DNA of 64,000 bases from Ralstonia pickettii (GTDB taxonomy: Bacteria > Pseudomonadota > Gammaproteobacteria > Burkholderiales > Burkholderiaceae), in the NCBI RefSeq assembly GCF_000607165.1, contig NZ_JFZG01000024.1, positions 310,001 through 374,000 of the forward strand, in the 5' to 3' direction. Positions within the stretch are counted from its first letter, which is position 1. Each line of letters starts with the position of its first letter. The position numbers and the translations under genes are program-made. Shown here one piece after another: positions 18,471-27,614 of the stretch. Under the pieces are notes generated by a model. That model made no database searches and had not been told where the DNA came from. It was given only the letters and a program-made list of their open reading frames with translations.

Positions 18471-19040
18471 TTACTCCAGCAGCGACAACGCATCTGCCAG
18501 CGACAGCACCGTCGTGCGCGATTCAAACGCCGTCGCAAAAAGATGGTCGTGCACGATCGGGTCCGGGTCGTAGCAGCAGTCCTTCACGGTGAACAGGCGG
18601 TAGTCCGCATCGCTCGCGTGGGCAATGGACGACAGCATCACGCCCGTCGACGCAACGCCCACCATGATCAAGGTATCAATGCCCTTGGCGGATAACCGCA
18701 CCTGCAGATCGGTGCCGTAGAACACGCTGGCGCGGTGCGCGATGACGATCGACTCATCAGGCTGCCGGCCGAGTTCCGGCGAGATGCGGTCTTCAACGAA
18801 CAGCCCCAGTTTCTTGACGCCTTGTCCGTTCTTGTTCAACGGGCTGACTTCCGGATAGCCGGGGCTGAAGTGGAACTTCGCGAAATAGACGCTGACGCCC
18901 TTGGCTCGCGCGGCGTCGCACAGCTTGCGGGTGTTGGAGAGCAGCGTGGGGGCGACGGCCGGAAACAACGCCATGATGTCGGTCTGATAGTGCATGACCA
19001 ACAACGCCGTTTGCTCGGGAACAAGCGCGAATGTCGACAT
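18471..19040 (-). CDS. Isochorismatase-like protein lacking the catalytic triad
   Basis: The 189-residue sequence has the length and pattern of isochorismatase/cysteine-hydrolase proteins (a GTDLQ motif and the conserved GVAxTG turn). All three positions expected to be catalytic are changed: the Asp of the DxQxD motif is H17 (HYQTD), the Lys before the HR pair is A101, and the nucleophile Cys of GxxTxxCV is V134. A branch of the family with GIATSGVVLS-like motifs shares this loss. Hydrolysis by the classical mechanism is therefore unlikely. It is convergent with the GGDEF gene. Confidence 0.8.
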   Translation of the reverse strand: MSTFALVPEQTALLVMHYQTDIMALFPAVAPTLLSNTRKLCDAARAKGVSVYFAKFHFSPGYPEVSPLNKNGQGVKKLGLFVEDRISPELGRQPDESIVIAHRASVFYGTDLQVRLSAKGIDTLIMVGVASTGVMLSSIAHASDADYRLFTVKDCCYDPDPIVHDHLFATAFESRTTVLSLADALSLLE

Positions 19041-19209
19041 AGGGCTACACGAACCGGGAGGCGATGGCGGACGACTCTATCACGCGGCATCGCCGCCTGC
19101 CGCGTGCGATCACGGTCGCAAGATGAGGCCGCAAGACGAAGCCGCACAAAGAGGCCAACTCACGTCGGGTCCTATAATCTCCGCTTCCCGGACCCGACAC
19201 CCCAGCCCC

Positions 19210-20520
19210 ATGTTTTCTCCTCTCCACATCGCAGATCAATCAGTGCGTCGGGCCAGGAGACTCTGGGCAAACTACGGCATCTTCTGGCTCGGTGCCGTTC
19301 TCGTGGGTCTGGTATCCGTCGCCTACGCCAAGCTCATCGATTTAGGCTTCGAGCTTTTTCGAGGCATGGTGTCGCACGCGTTCTGGCTGCCGATCGTCAT
19401 TACACCGGTTGGTGCGGCACTGGCCATCTGGCTGACACGCCAGTTCTTTCGAGGTGCCGAGGGCAGTGGCATTCCGCAGGTGATTGCGACGCTGGAGGAC
19501 GGGCGGCTATCCAGTGCGCTGCTCTCCCTGCGCATCATGTTCGGCAAGATCGTGGTCTCGTTCCTGGGCATCCTCTGTGGCTTTACGATTGGCCGCGAGG
19601 GGCCCACGGTGCAGATCGGGGCATCGCTCATGTACGCCATGCGGCGGGGCTATCGTCGAAGCAGCAAGCACATCGACCGGCAACTCGCCCTGGCGGGCGC
19701 AGCGGCCGGGCTTGCGGCTGCGTTCAACACGCCGCTGGCGGGCGTCGTGTTTGCCATTGAAGAACTGACGCGCAGTTTCGTGGCCCGCAACAGCGGCACG
19801 CTCATCACCGCCATCATTTTTTCCGGCGTGGTCGCCCTGGGCCTGCAAGGCAATTACCTGTACTTCGGGCGCATCCAGGCCATTGGGCAGTTTCATCTGG
19901 CGCTGGTGCCTGTGGTGATTGCCGCGAGCGCCATCTCGGGCGTGGCAGGCGGTGCGTTCTGCTGGCTGCTGCTCAACATACCCCGCTGGATGCCCGCGCG
20001 GCTGGTTGACATCAAACAAGGGCAGCCGGTGTGGTTTGCCTTCATGTGCGGTATCGCCATCGCACTGATTGGCTTGGTGTCAGGCGGCACCACGTTCGGC
20101 AGCGGTTACGCAGAAGCGCGGGGCCTGCTGGAAACCCATCAGGCCCTCTCGCCGTTCTATGCGGTGCTCAAGTTCTGCGCGCTGATCGCGTCGTACTTGT
20201 CGGGCATTCCGGGTGGCATTTTTGCGCCGTCGCTGGCAATTGGCGCGGGGCTGGGCAACGTCATGTCGCTGGTGACATCGGCGATACCGCTGCCCAGCCT
20301 TGCCGCGCTCTGCATGGTCGGCTATCTGGCGGCGGTCACGCAGTCGCCCATCACATCGTTTGTGATCGTGATGGAGATGATCGACGGCCACGAGATGGTC
20401 TTGCCGCTCATGGCCGTGGCGTTGTTGTCCAGCCAGGTATCCAAGGCGCTCACGCCGTCGTTCTATCACACGCTTGCGCATCGGTTTCGTGCGTCGGTGC
20501 CGCGCCCAGTCGCGCAGTGA
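19210..20520 (+). CDS. ClC-type chloride channel or transporter
   Basis: From the ATG at 19210 the product has 436 residues and about ten or more hydrophobic segments. The ClC selectivity-filter motifs are visible: GSGIPQV (about 84-90), GREGPTVQIG (from 128), and GIFAPSLAIGAGLG in the second half. Residues upstream of 19210 in the same frame are not family-like. No CBS domains are present. ClC proteins carry chloride or exchange Cl-/H+ and often help in acid resistance. It is convergent with the VOC gene. Confidence 0.9.
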   Translation: MFSPLHIADQSVRRARRLWANYGIFWLGAVLVGLVSVAYAKLIDLGFELFRGMVSHAFWLPIVITPVGAALAIWLTRQFFRGAEGSGIPQVIATLEDGRLSSALLSLRIMFGKIVVSFLGILCGFTIGREGPTVQIGASLMYAMRRGYRRSSKHIDRQLALAGAAAGLAAAFNTPLAGVVFAIEELTRSFVARNSGTLITAIIFSGVVALGLQGNYLYFGRIQAIGQFHLALVPVVIAASAISGVAGGAFCWLLLNIPRWMPARLVDIKQGQPVWFAFMCGIAIALIGLVSGGTTFGSGYAEARGLLETHQALSPFYAVLKFCALIASYLSGIPGGIFAPSLAIGAGLGNVMSLVTSAIPLPSLAALCMVGYLAAVTQSPITSFVIVMEMIDGHEMVLPLMAVALLSSQVSKALTPSFYHTLAHRFRASVPRPVAQ

Positions 20521-20604
20521 GCGCGCTCGTCTAACGGCATAAACGCACTGGCTTTGCATCGGCACGCTGACCGGCGCGCCGATCCCCTCACTGGCCAGCT
20601 AGGC

Positions 20605-21084
20605 TCAACCGCGCCGCGCCGCCTCGATCTTGGCAATGTCGATCTTGCCCATCGTCATCATCGCGTCGAAGGCGCGCTTGGCCGCTGCGCGGTCAGGGTC
20701 GGTAAATGCCGCAGTGAGCGCGCGCGGCGTGATCTGCCACGACAGCCCCCACTTGTCTTTGCACCAACCGCACGCGCTTTCCTGCCCACCGTTGCTGACG
20801 ATGGCGTTCCACAGCCGATCGGTTTCGGCCTGGTCGTCTGTCGCAATCTGGAACGAGAACGCATCGCTGTGCTTGACGTGCGGGCCGCCGTTCAGCCCCA
20901 GGCACGGAATGCCCGCCACGGTGAACTCCACCGTCAGCACATCGCCTTCCTGGCCGGCGGGGTAGTTGCCGGGCGCGCGGTGCACAGCGGTGACTTTGCT
21001 GTCTGGGAAGGTCTTGGCGTAGAAGTTGGCCGCATCCAGCGCGTCGCGGTCGTACCACAAACAGATCGTGTTCTTGCTGACCAT
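20605..21084 (-). CDS. VOC-family protein (PhnB-like / 3-demethylubiquinone methyltransferase-like fold)
   Basis: A 159-residue protein starting at 21084, where AGGAG lies 6 bases before the ATG; the longer frame to 21129 has no ribosome binding site. The pattern is that of the PhnB-like glyoxalase/bleomycin-resistance superfamily: CLWYD, FYAKTFPDS, GIPCLGLNGGP, CGWCKDKWGLSWQI and a C-terminal AFDAMMTMGKIDIAKIEAA. Members of this subgroup are mostly of unknown function. No partner genes are adjacent. Confidence 0.85.
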   Translation of the reverse strand: MVSKNTICLWYDRDALDAANFYAKTFPDSKVTAVHRAPGNYPAGQEGDVLTVEFTVAGIPCLGLNGGPHVKHSDAFSFQIATDDQAETDRLWNAIVSNGGQESACGWCKDKWGLSWQITPRALTAAFTDPDRAAAKRAFDAMMTMGKIDIAKIEAARRG

Positions 21085-21320
21085 GCGTGTCTCCTGAAGA
21101 GCGGGCATCGGCATGTGCGGTCGAGGCATTCCACAGAGTGCGCGTGCCCGTCATGTGACGTGGATGCCGTTGCCGTGGCTTGCACTCTCGCACATTCCTA
21201 CGGCAGAGGCGGGTACTGTTTCTCGTAGGTTTGACGCATGCGTCATGCCGGCTCGGGCAGCTTTGCGATCACCTTGATCTCGAACTGGAACCCTACGCAA
21301 TAAACGTATAGTTCGTAGCC

Positions 21321-21479
21321 ATGAAACGAAACCCGTTTGCTGAACTGAAAGAGGGAATGGACGCGCTTGCCGCAGAACGTGAAGGCAAGGTGACCCCCCG
21401 CGAGGCCAAGGCACGAGCGCCTGAGCCGGTGGACGTGAGTGCCGATCCAGAAAGCCCGCAGAAGCCAGAAGCGCTCTAA
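21321..21479 (+). pseudogene. Remnant of a HigA/XRE-type antitoxin gene (N-terminal part only)
   Basis: An ORF of 52 residues starting MKRNPFAELKEGMDALAAER. Its first 27 residues resemble the start of single-domain HigA-type antitoxins (a DALxAEREGK pattern), but the helix-turn-helix that should follow is missing; the rest is Glu/Pro/Ala-rich and ends just before a terminator. No toxin gene lies upstream. Either the gene is truncated or a small protein has taken over the antitoxin leader. Identification is by pattern recognition and is moderate. Confidence 0.5.
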
Positions 21480-21492
21480 TACAGCGCCCCAA

Positions 21493-21525
21493 AAAAGAAA
21501 GCCGCCTCAAAGGCGGCTTTCTTTT
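21493..21525. terminator. Bidirectional intrinsic terminator
   Basis: A 15-bp perfect stem: AAAAGAAAGCCGCCT and its complement, with loop CAA, T-rich on both sides. It ends the small antitoxin-remnant transcript (+) and the DUF2242 lipoprotein transcript (-). Confidence 0.85.
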
Positions 21526-21556
21526 TATGTAGCGGCAATTGACGCGTGCATCGCGC

Positions 21557-22432
21557 TCAGCTCGCGCCGCCCGTTGTCGAACCAGCCGGTTCAGACGCGG
21601 GCGCGGTGTTCGGCGTCGGCGCCGGCGTCGTGGCTGCAGGGGCCGATGCCGGTGCAGCTTCAGCCGGCGCCTTCGAAGCCGGCGCAACCACAGGCGCCGC
21701 TGCAGGCGCGGAAGCGGGCGCAGCAGCCGGAGCCGAAGCCGGCGCCGCCACCGGCACAGGCGGCGCGGCCGGCGTGGGCACCACCGGCGTGGTCATCTTC
21801 ATCGGCTCGCCCTGCGGCGTGGGAGCGGGCTCGGGCAGCGGGGCCACGTGTTCCTTCTCCGCCGCCTTGGCGATCTTGCGGTCATGGCGGGCGGGGTCGA
21901 TCTTCAGGAAGTGGTCGACCAGGTTGAAGTAGCGCTCGTAGAACACCCCGGCTGGAATCGTCTCGCTTGCCACCTTCACCATCGAGTCGTCACCCGAGCC
22001 GATGGGCAGCGACACCGAGCCCAGGATGCTCAAGCCCACGCTTGCCGACGTGCTCGTCTTCTTGAGCGTGTAGCGGTCTTGCACCGCGTTCACATAGGCC
22101 GTGCTCGACGTGCCCTCGGTATTGGCCTCTGCACACACCACGTGGAACGAGATCACCACGTGCGAATCGTTGCTCGGCTGGAAGTTCTTGCTGCCGTCGA
22201 TCGTGTCGGGGCGCGGTGAGCTCGACACATACCCCTGGCTCAGCAGCGCCCGGCGTGCCGCCTCGCACGTCGCGTCAGACTTGGCGTGGAAGGTGCGCGC
22301 ATAGGGGCTTGCCGCCGCATCAAACTGCTCCTGCTGATAGAGCGGCGTGGGCGCAGAGCTGCACGCGGCCAGAGCGGCGGCGATGCTGGCAGCAGCGCAC
22401 AAAACGGACAACGGACGGAAGCGGTAGGGCAT
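21557..22432 (-). CDS. DUF2242-type lipoprotein with Ala/Pro-rich tail
   Basis: From the ATG at 22432 the product has 291 residues with a lipoprotein signal (lipobox ending at Cys 24, LAAC). Residues about 40-190 match the DUF2242 pattern: Cys-containing helix with LLSQGY, an SKNFQPSNDSHVVI strand, and an NLVDHFLKI motif. The last 90 residues are a low-complexity Ala/Pro tail (PAAAPASAPAA repeats), which could span the periplasm or the peptidoglycan. Function of the family is unknown. The longer frame upstream is ignored because it would remove the lipoprotein signal. Confidence 0.75.
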   Translation of the reverse strand: MPYRFRPLSVLCAAASIAAALAACSSAPTPLYQQEQFDAAASPYARTFHAKSDATCEAARRALLSQGYVSSSPRPDTIDGSKNFQPSNDSHVVISFHVVCAEANTEGTSSTAYVNAVQDRYTLKKTSTSASVGLSILGSVSLPIGSGDDSMVKVASETIPAGVFYERYFNLVDHFLKIDPARHDRKIAKAAEKEHVAPLPEPAPTPQGEPMKMTTPVVPTPAAPPVPVAAPASAPAAAPASAPAAAPVVAPASKAPAEAAPASAPAATTPAPTPNTAPASEPAGSTTGGAS

Positions 22433-22689
22433 GGCGTTGGGCAAAAGGGCTCGGCCGGGTGATGGTGCGGCGGCGGCACCACTGCGTGTGCGGCGCAAGT
22501 TTTGTGCGCGGCGGGCGGTGGCGGCGTAGGCGGGTGGCCGGGCGACATTATAAGTTTGTCGGGTGACGGGACACACCCCAGCCATGTGCTCGGTCATTCG
22601 CTGTTGCAAACTGGCCAAGGCACCGGGACGGGCGTGGGAACAACCCCTCCCGGTTCCGGTGCAGTGACAGTCGGCGGCGGTCTTGCTGG

Positions 22690-24114
22690 CTAGCGTTGTA
22701 TTGACACGTCGCTGACGGTGTAATCCCACGTGCCGTAGTCCTTGGATTCGGCGTGAATGGCAACGAGATAGCGAAGCTCTTCGATGTAGTAGTCGACGTT
22801 CCGATCGCCTTTGTCGTTCAGACAATCCATTGGCCATGCCCGCCCACTGAATGCCGAGTGGATTCGGCTTGCCTCAATGGGTTGGCCGATTGTGCAACGG
22901 TGCCCGACCCGGCTCGGAATTTCCTGAGTGGGGATTGTGCGCATGTCTGCGTGGTATGACAGCCGCGCCCCCGGAGCCCATTTCGGCGCATCCACTTCCA
23001 GCGACTCTGTGACGGTGACATCTCGGCTGTTTGCGAAAGCGGAGCGCATTTTTGACTTCAGCTGAACGATACCCATCATTTCCCGATCGACGGTGAAATC
23101 TGAGCTGTAGATCTCGCGTACTCGTGTTGTGCCGTCTTTCTTTGGTTCAACCTCATAGACGCTGCTCTCCTGAGGTTGTCCGTTGCGCTTGGCCGCAACA
23201 GTGATTCTTGCAAGCGACACAGTTTGCGGCTTAGGCATAACCGACGCCAGCTTCTCCGCTGTCGCTAGGACGGCGGGCGGAGTCGTGACATCGCCCATAT
23301 CAAGATCCCGCTGTAGGGGCGCCTTCATACGGAGCGTTTCTCCACCGATCCCCGCGTAGGTGGCCTGATCGATCGGTTTGCCGCATGCCACCTCGCTGAT
23401 GGCAATGGCGTAGTCATCAGTGGAGTCGAAAGGTGTTGCCAGGTCGCTCTGCTCGACGATTCCGTCAGTGATGGCTCCTTCTGGAGTGAAGTCGTAGCCA
23501 ACTGTGATGCCATACGTTTTTGCGGCGCAATTCACCCGAACAAATTCACGCTTCGAATCGTATGGAGCGTTGTACGGTGGGTCAAAGGTGATCTTTGGAT
23601 AGTCGTACCTTGTCCAGAACGATGCCGTGGTGCCCGTCTTAGAGAAGCTGCTGGCGTCCATTTGAATCAGCGTCCCTTTGTCTACGCGACGAAGGTTCAC
23701 CAAGCGTTCTGGTTTAACGGGCAGTTGGCACGCCCAGTTCAATATGGATTCTGCACCAGGCATGTTTTGCGTCGGCACGAACCCTGTAGCGGTGTAGCGG
23801 CCGGATGCACGACCGGGTATCCCATACGCCCGAGGAAGGGGCTTGCCATCCAGCGTTCCGTCCGTCCATGCAAAACGGAGAGCGTGGCCGTCGCAGTCGA
23901 ACTCGATTGGAGTCTGATATTTCATCGCGCCTTGGACCAAGGCGGATGTCCCTCTATGCATGAGATAAACGTGCGTCCCGATCCGGTGCACGGAGTCTAT
24001 GAGGTACTCGAGACTGGGTTTGACAGGTACCGGCGCCCATCCTGTAGAAGGGGCTGCGACGCAGGGCAGATAACAGCTCAGAGCAAAAATTCCGGCGACG
24101 GTGTGTTTGAACAT
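22690..24114 (-). CDS. Exported protein of unknown function, possible surface-adhesin-E-like repeats
   Basis: From the ATG at 24114 the product has 474 residues with a clear signal peptide ending near CVAA (about residue 21). Several segments have the shape seen in Adhesin_E-type domains: a strand with VNCAAKTYGI, then YDFTPEG and a closing VACG, and a second weaker copy. Cysteines are paired in this way through the protein, as expected for periplasmic disulfides. I do not recognise the full-length family. The coding region is less G+C-rich than most neighbours, which hints at transfer. It stands upstream of the DUF2242 gene on the same strand with a 257-bp gap. Confidence 0.6.
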   Translation of the reverse strand: MFKHTVAGIFALSCYLPCVAAPSTGWAPVPVKPSLEYLIDSVHRIGTHVYLMHRGTSALVQGAMKYQTPIEFDCDGHALRFAWTDGTLDGKPLPRAYGIPGRASGRYTATGFVPTQNMPGAESILNWACQLPVKPERLVNLRRVDKGTLIQMDASSFSKTGTTASFWTRYDYPKITFDPPYNAPYDSKREFVRVNCAAKTYGITVGYDFTPEGAITDGIVEQSDLATPFDSTDDYAIAISEVACGKPIDQATYAGIGGETLRMKAPLQRDLDMGDVTTPPAVLATAEKLASVMPKPQTVSLARITVAAKRNGQPQESSVYEVEPKKDGTTRVREIYSSDFTVDREMMGIVQLKSKMRSAFANSRDVTVTESLEVDAPKWAPGARLSYHADMRTIPTQEIPSRVGHRCTIGQPIEASRIHSAFSGRAWPMDCLNDKGDRNVDYYIEELRYLVAIHAESKDYGTWDYTVSDVSIQR

Positions 24115-24291
24115 TCGGTGAGTGCGTGAATTGAATAGCGGCAGTGTCGTAGAGAGCCACAACTGGTGCTGGAGAATACAGCGTCCTGTAGAGGTTCTTT
24201 TCTTCTCGTATTTCTCGTACGGCGCTGCGTACGTCTCATACGACGTGAAGATTTCGATGAAGGAAAAGCTGATCCAGTTGGCGGTTCCCAG

Positions 24292-25113
24292 CTATTGCGC
24301 AGAGGGAGCGACCGGCGTTTGATCGCCATCTGTTGAACTCGCATGGCCCGCTGCAACCAACGCCCGCCGCCGCAGCAAGAACACAATCGCCCCAACCGGA
24401 ATGCTGAAGGTCAAGATCAGCGGCGCATACGGACCAGCCGCAAAGGCGCCGACGCCTGGGATGGCGAGGTTAAAGAGTTGGAAGCTGAGGTCGCCGGTCG
24501 TCCAGTTGAAGAAGAACCTCGTAATGCCGAGCGCAACGAACAGCAGCCAAAGCCACTTACGCTTGGCAATCGGTGTGCGGAAGCAGAGCACCAGTACGTA
24601 GAGCTGGAACAACGCGATGCCAATCACCAGCCCGAGCACGAAATAGTGCAGGAACCCCTTACCTGCAAACTTGAAGGCATTGGTCTCACGCAGTGACTGC
24701 TTTTCGGGATAGGCATGCATGCCGATAATCCGGAGCTGCGCATCCTTCCTTTGCAGCATGACGTTCGTGAGCACCCACGCGTTGGGGTACTCGTATTCGT
24801 AGGTCAGGTTGTAGGTCGTGACGCCGTTGCGCATGTTGGTCTGTGTGCCCACGAGGCTGATGCTCTTGGGCTGGGCCGATGGAAACGCATTGGCCATCTT
24901 TTCTAGTGTGTCTCGCGTGTCTGGCGTTTGAAGGCTGGGATCGAGTTGACTATCGAGCGAGCCGAAGTCTTTGGCGATCAGCTCAGAAAGCGCGCGCTGA
25001 GCGATGGCGGATTCCTCTTTTGGGGCGAACTTTTCGAGCATGGTTTGCTGGTTGCAGCCAGCAAGCAGGGCGAGAGCACTGAATACGAGTAGGAGTTTTT
25101 GGTAGAGGCGCAT
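24292..25113 (-). CDS. Lipoprotein with C-terminal membrane domain, unknown function
   Basis: From the ATG at 25113 the product has 273 residues. It starts with a lipoprotein-like signal (LLAGC, Cys 20), then a soluble domain of about 130 residues (DUF-like, with YNLTYEYEYP), and ends with four hydrophobic helices in the last 120 residues. A lipid anchor plus a polytopic C-terminus is unusual, so the first segment could also be an ordinary helix. It begins 11 bp after the stop of the metallophosphoesterase gene and is probably cotranscribed with it. Not recognised further. Confidence 0.65.
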   Translation of the reverse strand: MRLYQKLLLVFSALALLAGCNQQTMLEKFAPKEESAIAQRALSELIAKDFGSLDSQLDPSLQTPDTRDTLEKMANAFPSAQPKSISLVGTQTNMRNGVTTYNLTYEYEYPNAWVLTNVMLQRKDAQLRIIGMHAYPEKQSLRETNAFKFAGKGFLHYFVLGLVIGIALFQLYVLVLCFRTPIAKRKWLWLLFVALGITRFFFNWTTGDLSFQLFNLAIPGVGAFAAGPYAPLILTFSIPVGAIVFLLRRRALVAAGHASSTDGDQTPVAPSAQ

Positions 25114-25124
25114 ATCGAGTTTCT

Positions 25125-25865
25125 TTAGTCTTTTGCCCTGCCAGTGCGCAACGCAACTGCCCAATCTGGCCTGCCGCGCTGCTCCGCAATTGCCGCTGCA
25201 TCATCCCACGCGTATTCAACCGCACGGAACTCCGCACTCCATTCACCTGCCTGTTCAGTGACGATGGCATAGCGCGCATGCGGGCTGCCGGTTTCAATCG
25301 TGTGGGCGAATGGATAGGCATCGCTGTAAGCCTGCAGGCCGACGCTGCCCGGGTTGACGATAAAGCGGCCGTCCACCAGCTTCATCGCGCGTGGCATATG
25401 GGTGTGGCCGCACAGCACGAGCTTCGCGTCGGCATCTTCGGCACGGGAGAGCACTTCATCGTGCGTGGCCGCGCGGCATCCTTTCTCAGAAAGCGATTCC
25501 AGAAAATAGGTCTGGTCGTGCTTTGCAGACCCGTGGACGAGCAGCACATCGTCTTCGATGTACCGAAGCACGGGCAGGCTGGCAAACCACGCGAGCTGAT
25601 CCGGCCGCAACTGCTCAAACGCATACTGATCCGACGCACCCATGCGTGACGGGTCGCCCGCAAGCACCTGCCTTTCATGATTGCCGCGAATGGTCGGCAG
25701 GTTCAGTGCCATCAACCGGTCAACCGTTTCGCGCGGTTGCAGCGGGCCAGACGCAATATCGCCCAGGTTCACGATCAGATCGACGCCCTGGGCCTGAATG
25801 TCTTCCAGCACTGCGTCTAGCGCGGCCAGATTGCCGTGAATATCGGAGAGGGCGGCGATTCTCAT
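25125..25865 (-). CDS. Metallophosphoesterase (YfcE/MJ0936-type)
   Basis: A 246-residue calcineurin-like phosphoesterase. The metal-binding motifs are in order: SDIHGN near residue 8, NLGDIASG near 34, RGNHE near 60, a later VHGSA block and CGHTHMPR. The chosen start places SDIHGN close to the N-terminus as usual; the frame extends to 25940 without family similarity. The fold acts on phosphodiesters such as cyclic nucleotides or other small substrates; the real substrate cannot be read from sequence. Confidence 0.88.
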   Translation of the reverse strand: MRIAALSDIHGNLAALDAVLEDIQAQGVDLIVNLGDIASGPLQPRETVDRLMALNLPTIRGNHERQVLAGDPSRMGASDQYAFEQLRPDQLAWFASLPVLRYIEDDVLLVHGSAKHDQTYFLESLSEKGCRAATHDEVLSRAEDADAKLVLCGHTHMPRAMKLVDGRFIVNPGSVGLQAYSDAYPFAHTIETGSPHARYAIVTEQAGEWSAEFRAVEYAWDDAAAIAEQRGRPDWAVALRTGRAKD

Positions 25866-26228
25866 GGAGCGGGAGAGCCATGACGATATGGGAAATAGGT
25901 GCCGAATCGTACCGGAGAGTCTTTTCGTGAGTAAGTGCAAAAAGGACCGGTACCCGCAGCCACGCAGCGCCGCGCGCCCGCCACCGCACCCCAGATATTC
26001 CCAATCCTTAATTCAGACTTTCGCCAAACATAAATCAGCCCCCCACTTTCGATCTTTATCAACCGCCACCCAAAAAAACCTCCAAAAACCCCACCAACGG
26101 GGGCAGCGCAATCCCGATGCATCGCCTATGCTGTTTCCCAATTAAAAACCGGCGCCCTGATTTGAATCGGATTATCGGAGAAAGCGCCTAGTCCTAAATA
26201 TCTAAAAGCATTAGGCCGGGGGCGGTAA
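25866..26228. other. Divergent intergenic region before the Mrr-type gene
   Basis: A 363-bp region that is clearly less G+C-rich at its right end. A dyad GCCTAGT (26186-26192) / ATTAGGC (26210-26216) surrounds a TAAATAT box, a possible promoter/operator for the nuclease gene starting at 26229. No ORF, tRNA or insertion sequence was recognised. Confidence 0.35.
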
Positions 26229-27185
26229 ATGGGGCGGAGGAGAAAACAAGCATCCACCAGCGACCTGCTGTTGGCGCTGCCGTGGTGGATGCTGGCGATT
26301 GGCTCGGCAGCCAGCTACCTGATTTTTCACAACATCCTCCCAGCCGCGTTTGCGGCCAACCCCATCTTGAGCGGCCTCGGAATGCTGGCGCGCGGGCTGG
26401 CCTGGATGCCCGCGCTGCTGCTCGCCTTCTTTGCCGTGCTGTCGTACCTGCGGGAGCGCAGCCAGCAGGCCGATGCCCGGCTCGGCCCCCCGCGCACTGA
26501 ACCGACTGGGCGCACCCGCCCGCCGAAGGCACCGCCCCAGCCCGCCCGCAACGCCGCGGGCAGCAATACGCCCAACCCCGCACGCAACACCTCCACGCCC
26601 CCGCAAGCCCCCACACCGGCAGAACCCGCCACGCCCCAGCGCTGGACGCTGGAGGCCATCCAGTTGCTTGAGTGGAAGCGGTTTGAGCTGCTGTGCGTGC
26701 AGTACTACGAACAGATGGGGTTTGCGGTGAAGACGGTGCCGCACGGCGCAGACGGCGGCATTGACGCCACGCTGTACAAGGCCGGCCAAGACGCGCCCGC
26801 GGCGGTGGTCCAGTGCAAGGCGTGGTCCAAGCCCGTGAAGGTGGAGCAGGTGCGGGCGCTGGGCGGCTCCATGCTGGCGCACAAGGTCAAGCGGGGCGTG
26901 TTTTGGTCTTTGTCGGGTTATGTCGGCAACCCGGTGCAGGAGTTTTCAGAGCTTGCCGGTATCCAGCTATTGGACGGCCCGGCGGTGCTTGAGCGCATTC
27001 GCGCGCTAGCCGAAGACAAACAGGCCGCGCTGCTGGCGAACGTGTTTGAGGGGGATTACCGCACGCCTTCGTGCCCGGCTTGTGGGGTGAAGCTTGTGGC
27101 GCGGAATGGGAAGAGTGGGGCGTTTTGGGGGTGCTCGAATTTCCCGAAGTGTTGGTATCGGCTACAGATCGGACGGGCTTGCTGA
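26229..27185 (+). CDS. Membrane-anchored Mrr-type restriction endonuclease with topoisomerase zinc finger
   Basis: A 318-residue protein in four parts. Residues 12-75 hold two transmembrane helices. Residues 76-138 are a Pro/Ala/Thr-rich linker. Residues about 140-255 form an Mrr_cat nuclease domain with the PD-(D/E)xK elements GGID (D179) and QxK (Q195-C-K197). The tail is a C4 zinc finger of the topoisomerase type (CPAC at 282-285, C302, C309). Mrr nucleases cut modified or foreign DNA, but membrane-anchored versions of this layout also occur as conserved genes of unclear role. It stands at the left edge of an accessory island. Confidence 0.85.
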   Translation: MGRRRKQASTSDLLLALPWWMLAIGSAASYLIFHNILPAAFAANPILSGLGMLARGLAWMPALLLAFFAVLSYLRERSQQADARLGPPRTEPTGRTRPPKAPPQPARNAAGSNTPNPARNTSTPPQAPTPAEPATPQRWTLEAIQLLEWKRFELLCVQYYEQMGFAVKTVPHGADGGIDATLYKAGQDAPAAVVQCKAWSKPVKVEQVRALGGSMLAHKVKRGVFWSLSGYVGNPVQEFSELAGIQLLDGPAVLERIRALAEDKQAALLANVFEGDYRTPSCPACGVKLVARNGKSGAFWGCSNFPKCWYRLQIGRAC

Positions 27186-27219
27186 TTCCTACGGCTTGTG
27201 ATCCGTAGAGTGGCGATTC

Positions 27220-27261
27220 AGACTCAAAGGCGTAGCGAGAATGGGAGTCTAATTATTTTTT
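27220..27261 (+). terminator. Probable intrinsic terminator after the nuclease gene
   Basis: AGACTC (27220-27225) pairs with GAGTCT (27245-27250); the second arm is followed by an A+T-rich run with six or more Ts (27256-27261). The loop is long (19 bases), so strength is uncertain. A further small hairpin, CTACGG-N8-CCGTAG, precedes it. Confidence 0.5.
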
Positions 27262-27271
27262 GGGGGCCGGT

Positions 27272-27562
27272 ATGTTGCAAGTAATCATTGAGGCGATAAG
27301 AAGTCGAAAAATTTTATCTTTTAGTTATAACGGTCTATTTCGAGTTGTCGAGCCTCATACCGTTGGGCTCTCAAGAGCTGGGCGGCCAGTATTGAGTTGC
27401 TACCAGATAAAAGGGTTGCATATAAAGCCGGGACACGAATGGGATTTATGTCTGCTATCCAGCATTCATGATCTGAAAGTGACTGGGGAAGTCTTTTTAA
27501 GTCCATGCTATGGATACGAGCGAGGGGATAGCCGCATGATGACTATCTACGCAGAGCTTTGA
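27272..27562 (+). CDS. Small WYL-like domain protein
   Basis: A 96-residue protein from the ATG at 27272 (GGGGG upstream). The pattern IEAIRSRKILSFSYNG, then RVVEPHTVG and LSCYQIKG, resembles the single WYL-type domain without a DNA-binding part. WYL domains sense ligands, often nucleotides or nucleic acid, and regulate many defence systems. The gene is much more A+T-rich than its surroundings, as is the next gene 52 bp downstream, so both probably arrived together. No helix-turn-helix is present, so it is not a repressor by itself. Confidence 0.7.
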   Translation: MLQVIIEAIRSRKILSFSYNGLFRVVEPHTVGLSRAGRPVLSCYQIKGLHIKPGHEWDLCLLSSIHDLKVTGEVFLSPCYGYERGDSRMMTIYAEL

Positions 27563-27614
27563 TGGCTTGCTCGGGATCGATTCTGGTGGACGGTAGAAAT
27601 GAAGAAGGGTGATT

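Noticed and set aside
21239-21300. Minus-strand fragment ending FEIKVIAKLPEPA, reminiscent of the C-terminus of RidA-like proteins
   Set aside because: Only about 20 residues, no start and no upstream domain; too short to assign.
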